Shown here: positions 51,174 through 60,970 of the stretch, piece after piece
Position numbering within the stretch: position 1 is the stretch's first letter
Layout: each line of letters begins with the position of its first letter
From: Aminiphilus circumscriptus DSM 16581
GTDB lineage: Bacteria > Synergistota > Synergistia > Synergistales > Aminiphilaceae
Assembly (NCBI RefSeq): GCF_000526375.1
Contig: NZ_JAFY01000002.1
Span: 868,001 to 932,000 of the forward strand
Reading direction: 5' to 3'
DNA length: 64,000 nucleotides
Notes under the pieces: generated by a model
What the model was told of the DNA's origin: nothing
Databases searched by the model: none
The model's input: the letters and a program-made list of their open reading frames with translations, nothing else
Made by a program: the position numbers and the translations under genes

Positions 51174-53212
51174 ATGATGGCCGATGCAAGACAATCGTCA
51201 GAGATGGCGGAAAATTCCTCCCGAGCGGCAACCGGGACGATGGAGCCGGAAGCGCGGGAGATTCTCGAAGAAAAAGCGCTGGAGGAAAAAGCCGAGCGCG
51301 TTCTCGAAAAAGTCGAAGCGGAATCACGGTTCCGCCGCTACACGGGCAAGTGGGCACTCGCGGTTTCCGTCGTGGCCGTGGCCATGTCCTGTTTCCATCT
51401 CTACACGTCGGGATTCGGCGTACTCATGGCCATGAAACAGCGCAGCATCCACCTTGCGTTTCTGTTCGTGCTGACTTTTCTGCTCTATCCAGGGTCAAAG
51501 AATGCGCCGAAAAAGCGCCCCTCCGTGATGGACATGCTCTGGCTGGCCGTTTCCGTTTCGTCGGCACTGTACATCACGTTCATGTTCGATGCCTTCAGCA
51601 TCCGCGGTTCCGCCGTTCTGTCCGACTACGTCATGGGGACCGTCCTCATCGTCTGCATCCTCGAAGCGACGCGGCGGTCCGTGGGAAAGGAACTCATGCT
51701 GTTGGCCATCGTCTTTCTCCTCTATGGCTTTTTCGGGGACTACATCCCCGGTGTGTTGGGGCATACGGGTTTCACCTTCAAGCGCATCATCTATCAATTG
51801 TACCTGTCGTCGGAGGGAATCTTCGGTGTTGCCCTGGGCGTCTCCTCCACGTACATCTTTCTGTTCATCCTTTTCGGCGCCTTTCTCAACGCCACGGGGA
51901 TGGGGCAGTTCATCAAGGATATCTCTCTCACCTTGGCGGGGCGTACCATCGGCGGTGAGGCGAAGGTGGCCATCATCGCCAGCGGGCTCATGGGCATGAT
52001 CAACGGCAGTGCCGTGGGCAACGTGGCCGCCACGGGAACGTTCACGATTCCTCTGATGGTGCAGAAGGGATTCCGCCCTGTCTTTTCCGCGGCGGTGGTG
52101 GCCGTGGCGGGAACGGGAGGCATGATCTGCCCCCCGTCATGGGCGCGGCGTCGTTCATCATGGCGGAGTTCCTGGGAATCCATTACGCCAAGATCATGCT
52201 CGCTGCCGCCATTCCTGCCGTGCTCTACTACCTGGCGGAATATGCGGTGGTCCACATCGAGGCAGTGCGGCTGGGGATGCGCAAGCTCTCCGCCGAGGAA
52301 ATTCCCAGCCCGTGGAAAGTCCTGCGCGAGCGGGGTCAGCTTCTCGTTCCCATCGTGGTGATCGTCTATCTGCTTCTCGTGGGACGCACGCCTCTCTACG
52401 CGGCGTTTTACGGCATCGTAACCTCCGTGGCGGTGAGTTTCCTCAGCAAAGCCACCCGCATGTCCCTGAAGACCTTCCTTGGCGCGCTGGAACAGGGAGC
52501 CCGGGGAGCTGTTGCGGTGGGCATGGCCTGCGCGGTGGTGGGCAACGTCATCGGCGTGGTGAACCTCACGGGGCTCGGACTGGTTCTCGGGGACAACATC
52601 GTCTCCCTCGCGGGAGGCAACGTGCTTTTCACGGTCTTTCTCACCATGGTGGTGAGCGTCATCCTTGGCATGGGGCTGCCCACCACGGCATGCTACATCG
52701 TCACCGCCACCATCGCGGCCCCCGCCCTGCTGCAGCTCGGCGTGGAACCCCTGGCGGCCCACATGTTCGTCTACTATTTCGCCTGTCTCTCCAATGTGAC
52801 GCCCCCCGTTGCCATCGCCTCCTACGGTGCGGCGGGTATTTCGAACCAGAAACCCGCCGAGGTGGGATGGACGGGGTTCCGTATTTCCCTCGCAGCCTTT
52901 CTTATTCCCTTCACCTTCGTGTACAATCCGCAGCTCCTTCTCGTCGGGGGCAACGCCGTCTCCATTGCCATGGCCACCGGGACGAGCATTGTCGGTGTGA
53001 TCGCCCTCGCGGCGTCGCTCCAGAACTTTCTCCTCGCACCCCTTTCGCTGCTCCAGCGGGCCATGCTCTTTACTGGGGCGGTGTTGCTCATCTTCCCAGG
53101 GATCGAGACCGACGCGGCGGGGACGATTCTCGCCATTGCGGTCTGGCTCTGGCAGCGCCGGAATGTTTCCCGGGGAAGGAGTGCGCCGGAGGGCATTCCC
53201 GTCGAGGGATAA
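51174..53212 (+). pseudogene. Fused TRAP permease (DctQM-type 4TM-12TM), frameshifted
   Basis: Encodes the membrane part of the TAXI-TRAP transporter, about 679 aa if intact: a charged N terminus, a 4-helix DctQ-like part and a DctM-like part with GLMGMINGSAVGNVAATGTF and GMGLPTTACYIVTATIAAPA. The reading frame breaks in a run of six C (52130-52135). Before it the protein reads GTGGMICPP and continues out of frame to a stop at 52361; after it the sequence MGAASFIMAEFLG resumes one frame over to 53212. Restoring one C gives a continuous family sequence. It is either a recent single-base deletion or a sequencing error. Confidence 0.85.
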
Positions 53213-53414
53213 CGGGTCAATGGCGCGGCAAATGTGTATACGTGTATAAATGAGTACAATGGAAGGAGCGACACTCCTTCGAGGTGCGGTGATGCTGAAG
53301 AAATTCGACACCGCGCTTCGAAGGGTTTTCAGGCTGCGAGAAACACTGTTTGAGGAGGGGCTCCGAAGGTGCTGTATTTCTTACGGTCGAGTCGGAAGAA
53401 AGGGGCGATGGTGT

Positions 53415-55429
53415 GTGCGGATCGGCGCGAAACTGACAGGCGCTTTTGCCGCGGTGACGCTCGTGTGTGCCGTGGTGGGATTTCTCGGATCCTTCGGTAT
53501 CCAGCGGACGGCCGGGCAGGTGGAGGACATGGCGGAGGTGCGCCTGCCCCGTGTTCGCTGCCTTCTCCTGCTTCAGGAAAGCCAGCAAGGTATTCGGGCG
53601 GCGGAGCGGAGCCTCTTGAACCTCGCCGCATCGGCGGACGAACGCCGCCGGGCTTACCAGGACCTGGAGATCCAACGGAAGAAGACCGGGGAGAATCTGG
53701 AGACGCTTGCAGCTCTTCTGGGGCGCGCCACCGAGGAAGACGCGCTCTTTCAGGCTTTTCGCAGCGCCGAGGCGGAACGCACCAAGGGGATCGAGGATTT
53801 CCTTACCCTGTCCGGGAAACTCGACGAGACGGGCATTGGCAATCCCGCGGCGTTCGAGGCGGAACTTGCCGTTCTCGAGGTGGCTCATCAGAAATGGCTC
53901 CTGGACCTGAGCCGGGCGGTCATGACGGAAATGCCCTTCCGCGGCAACGTGGATGCGGCGGAAAGTGCCATGGGGAAATGGCTTGCCTCCTTCAGTGTGA
54001 AGAACCCCGCACTGGTGGATCTCTTCGGACCGCGCATCCTTGAACAATACAAGATTCTTTATGCTGCGGCGGAGGGCATTCGGGAACAGCTTAACAGGGA
54101 CGACATCACCGACGAAGACATGGGCGACATCCGCTTCGCTTTCGCCTATGAATGTCTTCCTGCGGCGGATGCCATCGGGGATATCTTCGACCGGGCGCGG
54201 AAGATCGTGGGCGATGCGGTGGCGATCCAGAATGTGATGAACAAACAGGTGCTCGAAACGAACGGTGCAGCCTTCGATACCGCGATTGCCGCGCTGGATG
54301 CTCTTGTGAGCGCCGAGCTACAGGCGGTGGATGCCGCGAGGGTGGAGGCGGCTGCGGTTTCTTCCGGAGCGGGGCGTCTCGTTTTTGTGGGCATTGCCGT
54401 GGGTGCCGGACTCTCCATCCTGCTGGGATTTCTTCTCACTCGGAGCATTACGAGACGGCTGGGACGTGTCATGGCATGGCTCTGGCGAACCGTGTAAGAG
54501 AGAAGGATCTCTCCGCAACAGCGGATGCGGAGGGCGCAGCGGGGAGCGATGAACTGGGCGACCTGAGCCGGACCTTTGGCGACATGACGCTTTCCCTTCG
54601 GGACATCGTGTCGGGTATCGCCGTTGAGGCGGACGAGGCGGGGGGACGTTCCGAGGCCTTGGCTGCCCTTGCCATGGATGCGGTGACCGAGATGGTCCGG
54701 AACGCTTCCGTGTCCCTGGCCGGTACGGTGAAGGAGATGCACGCCCTCGAGGAACGGAACCGCGCGATCGTCGGTCATATGGAGCGCCTCGACGGGGCCG
54801 TGGCGGAAGTCTCTTCCTTCGTAACCACCATCACGGGGATTGCGGACCAGACAAACCTTCTGGCCCTGAACGCCGCCATCGAGGCGGCCAGGGCAGGGGA
54901 GGCGGGACGCGGTTTCGCCGTTGTCGCCGAGGAAGTGCGGAAGCTCGCCGAGGAATCCGCCCAGGCGGCCAAGCGGGTGCAGGATCTCATCGGCTCCCTG
55001 GGAACATCCGCCAAGACCTCTGTTGCCGCCACGGGAGAAATGGCGGAGGTTCTCAAGAGAACCCTGGCGGATTCCGCCGCATCAGGAGAGCGGCTCGATC
55101 TCTCGATGGAACGCATCATCCGCACGAGCGACCTGATTCGGAACATGGCTGCCGCTGCGGCGGAACAGTCCGCAGCCAGCAGTGAGATGACCGAGGCTCT
55201 CGGTGCGGTGACCCGTTCCACCGAGGCCATGGTGGAAGCCATCCGGGGCATCGAACGTGCCTCGGAGGAGACCGCGGCGGCGGCGGAGAGTGTTGCCACC
55301 GAATCCCAAGCGCTGGCGGAAAGCTCGGGGCGAATGACCGCCCACGTCTCTCAGTTCCGCCTTACCGGGGTGGAGGCACCTCGCGTCGCGCTGCCGGGTG
55401 GCAAGAGGAACGACGTGCGGACAGCGTGA
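53415..55429 (+). pseudogene. Methyl-accepting chemotaxis protein, frameshifted in the HAMP region
   Basis: A transmembrane chemoreceptor: helix 1 (AFAAVTLVCAVVGFLGSFGI), a periplasmic helical sensor of about 280 residues, helix 2 ([19 protein letters not shown]), HAMP, then a signalling domain with [18 protein letters not shown]. The first frame ends at 54497 shortly after [12 protein letters not shown]. The HAMP continues one frame over ([20 protein letters not shown]) and runs to 55429. The shift lies near 54470-54485. The GTG at 53415 is the likely start, with an open extension to 53250. Either a decayed gene or a base-calling error. Confidence 0.8.
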
Positions 55430-55438
55430 GTTCGTGTC

Positions 55439-56143
55439 TCATCCGTCCGGAGCTTCCTCCGAATACGCCTCGACCGATGCGATGTTGCCGATGATGTAGA
55501 GTCTGGAATAGATGCGGGGGAAAAAATTGAGGCACATCAGTTCGGAGTAGATGGATCCGATCCTGCCGGGGTAGACGTTCAGATTGTAGTGGATGCCGTC
55601 GTGCATGAAGCCGGTCGCGAGTTCGGGCAACTCGTTGAGAAGGTATCGGGAAAGCGTTTCGATTGCGTCCTCGTCGAGACGGCTGACGATGCTCCCGAGA
55701 TTTTTTTTCGTTATCGCGATGAGCGCGTTTCTGAAGTCGTCATTCTCGGCGTATTCTTCCTTGAAGATCTGGAGGTTGTGGCAGAAAAAAGGGTCGTAGA
55801 CGATGTCCGTCCAGTCGAGGAGAACGATCTTTTCGGAGAGTTGCGGGGGAAGCGCCGACATGGCCTGATCGCACAGGAGGCGCACCTCCTCCGCTTTCCG
55901 GAAGGCCTTGTCGATTGCCGAAATCGGCTTGCTCCTGTCGAAGACAAGGTTGTTGATATGCTGAATGATGTCGACGATCACGATGGCTACGCGTTCCTTT
56001 GTTCGCACGGCGGCCCATGCCATGAAGTCGTACAGATATTCCCTCGTGAATTTTTTGTTATTGATGCTGATGCCGAGGTAGGGGTTCCACCTTCGGGATT
56101 CGATGTGTTCGAGAGTGGTATTGAAGAGCGAAGCGATTCGCAT
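55439..56143 (-). CDS. tRNA-dependent cyclodipeptide synthase (CDPS)
   Basis: CDPSs take two aminoacyl-tRNAs and release a cyclic dipeptide (2,5-diketopiperazine). This 234-aa protein fits: YLGISINNKKF holds the nucleophile Ser26, and YLLNE gives Y167 and E171. V-Y-P gives Y191-P192. The spacings Ser-Tyr 141, Tyr-Glu 4 and Tyr-Tyr 24 equal those of AlbC (S37, Y178, E182, Y202). The YP pair suggests the XYP subfamily. ATG at 56143 follows GGAGGTGAGG and gives the usual length. It is last in a minus-strand group with a GNAT and an NTF2-like gene. The product dipeptide cannot be predicted. Confidence 0.82.
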   Translation of the reverse strand: MRIASLFNTTLEHIESRRWNPYLGISINNKKFTREYLYDFMAWAAVRTKERVAIVIVDIIQHINNLVFDRSKPISAIDKAFRKAEEVRLLCDQAMSALPPQLSEKIVLLDWTDIVYDPFFCHNLQIFKEEYAENDDFRNALIAITKKNLGSIVSRLDEDAIETLSRYLLNELPELATGFMHDGIHYNLNVYPGRIGSIYSELMCLNFFPRIYSRLYIIGNIASVEAYSEEAPDG

Positions 56144-56282
56144 TGCCCTCACCTCCGGCTTTTCGGTTGGCGAAACGAATTCTTCGTCGGAGTGTCCGTC
56201 GAACGGGAAACGGTAGGTTCTCGCCGGGCACGCCTCATCCTCATCATGGGTTTCGCGCACGGAGTTCGGATGGGACGGTCTC

Positions 56283-56738
56283 TTAAGAGGAGGTGTCGAA
56301 GTCCATTCCCAGCAAAAGGTACTCCGTCGAAAGCCCATGACGCTGGTAAAAACTGCGCGCTCTTTCGTTTGCCTGCATGACTCCCACTTCAATCTCGTCC
56401 ATGCTGTGTTCTCTGGCCCTGCCGACGGCATATTTCAGCAAGGAGGCGCCTGCGTTTCTGCCCCTGTGTTTTTCGGAGACGATCAGTTCGTTGATGAGGA
56501 CTGTGCCGTTTCTGTGGTACAGGCTTCGGTAGAACAGGAGCGAAAGAAATCCGATTACCTCGTCCTCGTGCTCGCACACGTAGTTTTCGTATGTTTCGTC
56601 CTGTGCGTCCATGTTCGCGAAGTGACGCCGCAGGTCGTTTTCGTCGAGGGGACGGTCCTCTCCGAGGGCTGTGCTGAGTTCCTCAAGGAGCAATGCTACG
56701 CGAGGCAGGTCCGCTTCGATCATTTTTCTGACGCGCAT
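56283..56738 (-). CDS. GNAT-family N-acetyltransferase
   Basis: A 151-aa GNAT acetyltransferase: MRVRKMIEADLPRVALLLEE opens the fold, and ELIVSEKHRGRNAGASLL holds the acetyl-CoA-binding Q/RxxGxG/A loop. VMQANERARSFYQRHGL is motif B. The start at 56738 has GGAGG 6 bases upstream; an alternative ATG at 56822 overlaps the NTF2-like stop (ATGA) but lacks a ribosome site. 139 bp separate it from the CDPS gene. It may acetylate the cyclodipeptide or a precursor (inference). Confidence 0.83.
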   Translation of the reverse strand: MRVRKMIEADLPRVALLLEELSTALGEDRPLDENDLRRHFANMDAQDETYENYVCEHEDEVIGFLSLLFYRSLYHRNGTVLINELIVSEKHRGRNAGASLLKYAVGRAREHSMDEIEVGVMQANERARSFYQRHGLSTEYLLLGMDFDTSS

Positions 56739-56818
56739 GTTTGCCTCCACGGTGATCAGGTCTCCCGTGCGTTTTTCGATATGTACTCTCCGGGGGATTC
56801 TTTCTGTCGAGTTCCGGT

Positions 56819-57187
56819 TCATGTCCGTTCTTTGGGGATCGGAAAGTTCTGTTGTCTGCAAAAGGTCAGCCTGTCCCAGCAACCTCGCTGAAAAACGATT
56901 TTCGAATCGACGATCCGGAAAAAAACACACCCCCGCAGCCCCAGAGGGTCGCGCCATTCCATGATTGCCCATTTTCCATCCTTGAACATGTTTTCGACGA
57001 TACAGGTCATGTTTGCGGCGGCGAAACCGTCCGTGAACATTTTTCGGATGGCCTCGCGCCCCTTGATGGGGTCTCCTGCCGCGACCTGGTGGTTGACGGT
57101 GTCATCGCTGTACAGGTTAGCCAGGGAATCCGGGTCCGCGTTGTTGAATGCCTCCACGAATTTTTGCAACACATATTTAGGGGTCAT
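56819..57187 (-). CDS. NTF2/SnoaL-like small protein
   Basis: A 122-aa cone-fold protein of the NTF2/SnoaL-like superfamily: TPKYVLQKFVEAFNNADPDS, LYSDDTVNHQVAAGDPIKG, then GREAIRKMFTDGF and MEWRDPLGLRGCVFFRI. Members are small-molecule isomerases, cyclases or binding proteins. The start at 57187 follows AGGAGA; an ATG at 57214 is possible. First gene of the group that ends in the CDPS, so a tailoring or binding role is conceivable. Confidence 0.75.
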   Translation of the reverse strand: MTPKYVLQKFVEAFNNADPDSLANLYSDDTVNHQVAAGDPIKGREAIRKMFTDGFAAANMTCIVENMFKDGKWAIMEWRDPLGLRGCVFFRIVDSKIVFQRGCWDRLTFCRQQNFPIPKERT

Positions 57188-57861
57188 TATGCGTTTCTCC
57201 TGTGAGAGAGGCATTTCCCCTCCGGGTGATTCGTGCCGTTTTCGGCTTGACGCCGATTTGTGGTGGTGCGAATGGCACAGCATGCATGCTCAACCTGGTT
57301 CAATGGTCTGAAATAAAAGTTATCTTGTTCGCTTTATGATCACACAGCTTGCAAGGTAGAATAAAACAATGCCTACGCGTGCGTCAAGCATCAGGGATTT
57401 CAGTGGGGCTTATTGGATACATGTAGACTTCGAGATCTGAGGGATCTCTGAATAAGGCTGCGTCAGCTCCGCAAGGCGCCTCGCAGAGCCTGACGCGACC
57501 CGAGTCAAGGGAAAGTGAAAGGCCTTTATTCAGAGCTTCCCTGAAGTTGAGAAAGTTTTCGAAAGCGGAGACAGTGACAATCTCCCTCTGAAGCGGAAAG
57601 TACTCTCACAAGAGGTTCACCCCAAATACTTAATAATAAATTTAAATTTATTTTCTTAAAGATTCAATCAAGAGAGAAAGAATCCCTTGTCCTGTCTGTA
57701 TAACTGGCGTACCATGGGAAAAAAGAACGCGGTTTTTCGGTGAGGGAACGGCTGACGTTGTTCTTTCCGGAAACGGCGCCAGTATTTTGTCGTCGAAGGC
57801 GATGTGTCGATTCGGTTTTCCTTCGGAAAATGTGTAATGTGTTAGGAGGTGAGCGCTGTTC
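57188..57861. other. AT-rich divergent intergenic region
   Basis: A 674-bp gap separating the CDPS group from the acyl-reduction group, unusually AT-rich for this window. It contains the MITE-like element at 57440-57542 and an 18-bp perfect palindrome AATAAATTTAAATTTATT at 57635-57652. Both divergent promoters must be here, but none was clear. Confidence 0.55.
57440..57542. repeat. MITE-like palindromic element
   Basis: A 103-bp element with imperfect terminal inverted repeats: left AGGGATCTCTGAATAAGGC (57440-57458), right reading AGGGAAGCTCTGAATAAAGG in reverse complement. Inside, GCGTCAG (57460-57466) and CTGACGC (57490-57496) form a second stem. The ends share GGAAGCTCTGAA with the element at 8218. 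It contains no gene and looks like a non-autonomous insertion sequence. Confidence 0.5.
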
Positions 57862-59427
57862 ATGCGTCAGGGAGACGAGTTGCGCATCGTGGTGCCCGAT
57901 TCCATTGAGTATCTTGCTCCACTTCAGCGGCTGGTGGATGAGCTGGCCGCGAAGATCGGTTTTGAAGAAATGGCCCGGAGAGAGATACAGCTCGGTTTCG
58001 AGGAGGCGTTCGTAAATGTGGTGGAACACGCCTTCGATCCCGGCGAACAGGCCTCTTTCGAGGTATGCCTTCGGGCGGTTCCTTTGGGGATGGAGGTCGT
58101 GGTGCACGACGAGGGGCTTCCCTTCGACCCCGGCCTGGTGCCGGAGTACGCTCCGGAACATCTCAAGGCAGGAACACTTTCCGAGGGACAGGGAGAAGGC
58201 GGACTCGGCATCTTCCTCATGCGGCACCTCATGGACGAGGCGACCTTCGTCAACCTCGGAAGAAAGGGAAAGGAAACCAGACTGATCAAGTATCTGCCGA
58301 GAAAATCCGTGCAAGAACTCTCGCATGGAGAGGAATTGGCCGCCTGGGAGATGCCCGTCGAGGAAAAAACCGCAGTCTCCGTCTCGCCGCCGGAGCGGAT
58401 CGCCTATTCCATCCGTCTTCTCGAACCTCGGGACGCGGTGGAGGTGGCTCGTTGCGCCTACCGGGCCTATGGATATTCCTACCCGAACCCTCACATCTTC
58501 TTTCCCGACCGGGTGGTTGACCTGAACGCCCGAGGAAGCCTCGTCTCCGCCCTTGCGGTGACCCCGGAGGGGGACATCATGGGCCATGCCGCGCTTGAGG
58601 TGCCTTCCGACGACCCCGGGGCCCCCGTCGAGATCGGCATGGCTTTCGTGAAACCTGCTTATCGAGGGCAGGGGTGTCTGCATGATCTGACCACCTTTCT
58701 TCTTGACGAGGCGCGCCAGAGAGGATTTGGCGGAGCGTACGTCCAGTCCGTGACCACCCATCCGGCTTCCCAGAAGGCGGGCCGTTCCGTGGGATTTCGC
58801 GAGTGCGGACTCTTCGTCGGTGCCTACCCCGAGACCATGAATTTCAAGAAGCTCGGTGGCGAGGTGGGGCAACGCCTGAGTCTGGTTCTGGCCTTCCTGC
58901 CGCTGGTTGTCTTTCCCGCTGAAACACTGCACTGTCCTCTGCGGCACCGGCGCATGCTCGAGCGCCTTTTCGTGGAACTGGACATGCACCCGCGCATGGT
59001 TTTTCCACGTGGTCTGCGCCCGGAGCTGCCCCCGGGACAGGGCGAAATGCGCGTGTCCGTCACGGAGACGACGGCGACGGCGGAGATCAACCTCGTTGCT
59101 TTCGGAATGGAGACGAAAGCGGCGGTACAGGCGGTGGTGCGGCAGCTTTGCCGAAAAAAAATCGAGTTCATCTCCCTGCGGCTTCCTCTCAGAGATCCTA
59201 CGACTCCCTTCTTCTGCGACGTCCTGGAGGAAGAGGGATTTTTCTTCGCCGGAGTTCTTCCCCACGCTTCCCGGGGGCCTTTTCTTCTTTTGCAGTACCT
59301 GAACAATCAGATCATCGACTACGGCAGAATCAGGATTGCCTCGGACGTTGCGGGAGAACTGCTGGCCTACGTTCGCTCCTGCGATCCCGGTGAGGACGTG
59401 CCGTCGCCTTCCGCTGGAAACGCCTGA
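57862..59427 (+). CDS. HATPase (anti-sigma-kinase-like) fused to GNAT
   Basis: A 521-aa two-domain protein. Residues 1-150 form a GHKL ATPase of the RsbW/SpoIIAB type: N-box LGFEEAFVNVVEHAF (about 44-58), VVHDEGLPFDP and the G-loop GEGGLGIFLMRHL (about 111-123). From about 180 to 340 is a GNAT domain with EIGMAFVKPAYRGQG. The remaining C-terminal part contains FCDVLEEEGFFFAGV and may be a second GNAT-like fold. ATG at 57862 follows TAGGAGG. It heads the acyl-reduction group; regulation or acetylation of those enzymes is possible. Confidence 0.78.
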   Translation: MRQGDELRIVVPDSIEYLAPLQRLVDELAAKIGFEEMARREIQLGFEEAFVNVVEHAFDPGEQASFEVCLRAVPLGMEVVVHDEGLPFDPGLVPEYAPEHLKAGTLSEGQGEGGLGIFLMRHLMDEATFVNLGRKGKETRLIKYLPRKSVQELSHGEELAAWEMPVEEKTAVSVSPPERIAYSIRLLEPRDAVEVARCAYRAYGYSYPNPHIFFPDRVVDLNARGSLVSALAVTPEGDIMGHAALEVPSDDPGAPVEIGMAFVKPAYRGQGCLHDLTTFLLDEARQRGFGGAYVQSVTTHPASQKAGRSVGFRECGLFVGAYPETMNFKKLGGEVGQRLSLVLAFLPLVVFPAETLHCPLRHRRMLERLFVELDMHPRMVFPRGLRPELPPGQGEMRVSVTETTATAEINLVAFGMETKAAVQAVVRQLCRKKIEFISLRLPLRDPTTPFFCDVLEEEGFFFAGVLPHASRGPFLLLQYLNNQIIDYGRIRIASDVAGELLAYVRSCDPGEDVPSPSAGNA

Positions 59428-59542
59428 AATGTCTGTTGCCGGAGAGCGCGTGGTGGTGCTCCGTGCCTCGCCTTTCAGCGGGTGAGCCGGCGGGGCAATG
59501 TGTTGTGCGCCGCTATAACGGGTATTGCGAGGAGGAATGGCT

Positions 59543-60835
59543 ATGGCGCGATGTATGGGATGTATGGAACGCCCCGAGGAGGACGCTTCCCGGAAGCGGA
59601 AGCACGGAGAGGATGCCGTTGAAATGCCTGAAGAAACAGGAAAGGATGGACTGAGAGCGTTCACCCCCGGGAACGGCGCAGAGTACGAGCGTGACGGAGG
59701 GCTTTTCCCCGTCGCGGATGCCCTCTGTTCCCTCGAGGACGCCTTTGCTTTTTCTCCGGAGAGGGATTCGCTTTTTACGGAGGCACTTTTCGAGAATTAC
59801 CGGTACCAGTACGAGCGACACCCCTTTCTGCGCTTTCTTGCGGTCCGCGGCGGGTTTTCTCCGGAACGGGCGAAAGCCTCGGGAGACATCTACGACATTC
59901 CCCCCCTTTTCGTGGGAACGCTCAAGCTCCATCGTTTCTGCTCCGTTCCGGACGAGGAGGTTGTCCTAACGCTCACCAGTTCGGGGACGAGTGGTCAGAA
60001 AACACAGCTTTTGCTGGACACGCCCTCTCTCGCCAGGCTTGAGGCGCTCTCCCGGTCTGTCTTCCGGGGGCTCGGTTTTGAGAGTACCGAACCTGTGCAC
60101 TATCTGCTCTTCGGCTACGAACGGGAGCACGCCGGAGCGGTGGGAACGAGCTGGAGCACCGAACAGAAGATGGTCTGTGCTCCGGCCAAGACCGTGTCCT
60201 GGCTTATCCGATGGGACGATGCCTCGCAGGAGTTCGAGTTCGACGCCGTTGCCGCGGCCCGGCGCATTGCCGAATTGGCCGAGGACGCGCCGCTCCGGTT
60301 TCTCGGCTTTCCCGCCTTCATGTACCGTGCGGTGGAAGAGCTGCGGAAGATCGCTCCCGGACTCCGGGTCGATCCCCGGAGCTTCGTCATCGCCGGAGGC
60401 GGATGGAAGAACTACGCGGGAGTTCCCCTGAGCCAGGAGGTATTTGCCCGTTTCCTCGAGGAATCCCTGGGGCTGCCGAGGGAGAACGTGCGGGACGTGT
60501 TCGGCATGGCGGAGCACGGTGTTCCCTATGGAGCGTGCCGCTATGGGCATCATCACGTACCCATCTTCGGGCGGCTCTCCGTCCGGGATCCCAGAACGCT
60601 GGAGGTGCTTCCTCCCGGTGTCGAGGGGCTCTTGCATCTGCTCACTCCCTACAACACCGCCCAGCCGAACTGCTCTCTTCTTGCCACCGACGTGGCCCGC
60701 CTCGAGGAGGACTGCCCCTGTGGTCTTCCCGGAACATACATCGCTTCGGTCCGGCGGGGAGGTACGTCCAAGCACAAGGGATGCGCCATCGCGGCTCAGG
60801 AGATCCTGGATCGCATGGCTCGTACGGGCGCGTGA
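59543..60835 (+). CDS. LuxE-like acyl-protein synthetase
   Basis: A 430-aa adenylate-forming enzyme of the LuxE family, which activates a carboxylic acid as acyl-AMP and passes it to a cysteine for reduction by LuxC. The AMP-binding P-loop LTSSGTSGQKTQLLLD lies near residue 143. FVIAGGGWKNY and DVFGMAEHGVPYGACRYG are later family motifs. The N-terminal 35 residues are Cys-, Lys- and Glu-rich. ATG at 59543 has GGAGGA at 6 bases; an ATG at 59537 abuts that site. The LuxC-type gene follows after 135 bp. Confidence 0.85.
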   Translation: MARCMGCMERPEEDASRKRKHGEDAVEMPEETGKDGLRAFTPGNGAEYERDGGLFPVADALCSLEDAFAFSPERDSLFTEALFENYRYQYERHPFLRFLAVRGGFSPERAKASGDIYDIPPLFVGTLKLHRFCSVPDEEVVLTLTSSGTSGQKTQLLLDTPSLARLEALSRSVFRGLGFESTEPVHYLLFGYEREHAGAVGTSWSTEQKMVCAPAKTVSWLIRWDDASQEFEFDAVAAARRIAELAEDAPLRFLGFPAFMYRAVEELRKIAPGLRVDPRSFVIAGGGWKNYAGVPLSQEVFARFLEESLGLPRENVRDVFGMAEHGVPYGACRYGHHHVPIFGRLSVRDPRTLEVLPPGVEGLLHLLTPYNTAQPNCSLLATDVARLEEDCPCGLPGTYIASVRRGGTSKHKGCAIAAQEILDRMARTGA

Positions 60836-60970
60836 GCGGAGGCATTCCTGCCCGGTGTTTCATGGATGGCTCGATGTGGGCACCGGTGTTTCGCCGTCGG
60901 GTTCCCTGTTCCGCGGTGCTGCATAGACCGTGAGAGTTCCGACAAAGACGAAATGTGAGGAGAGAGGATC

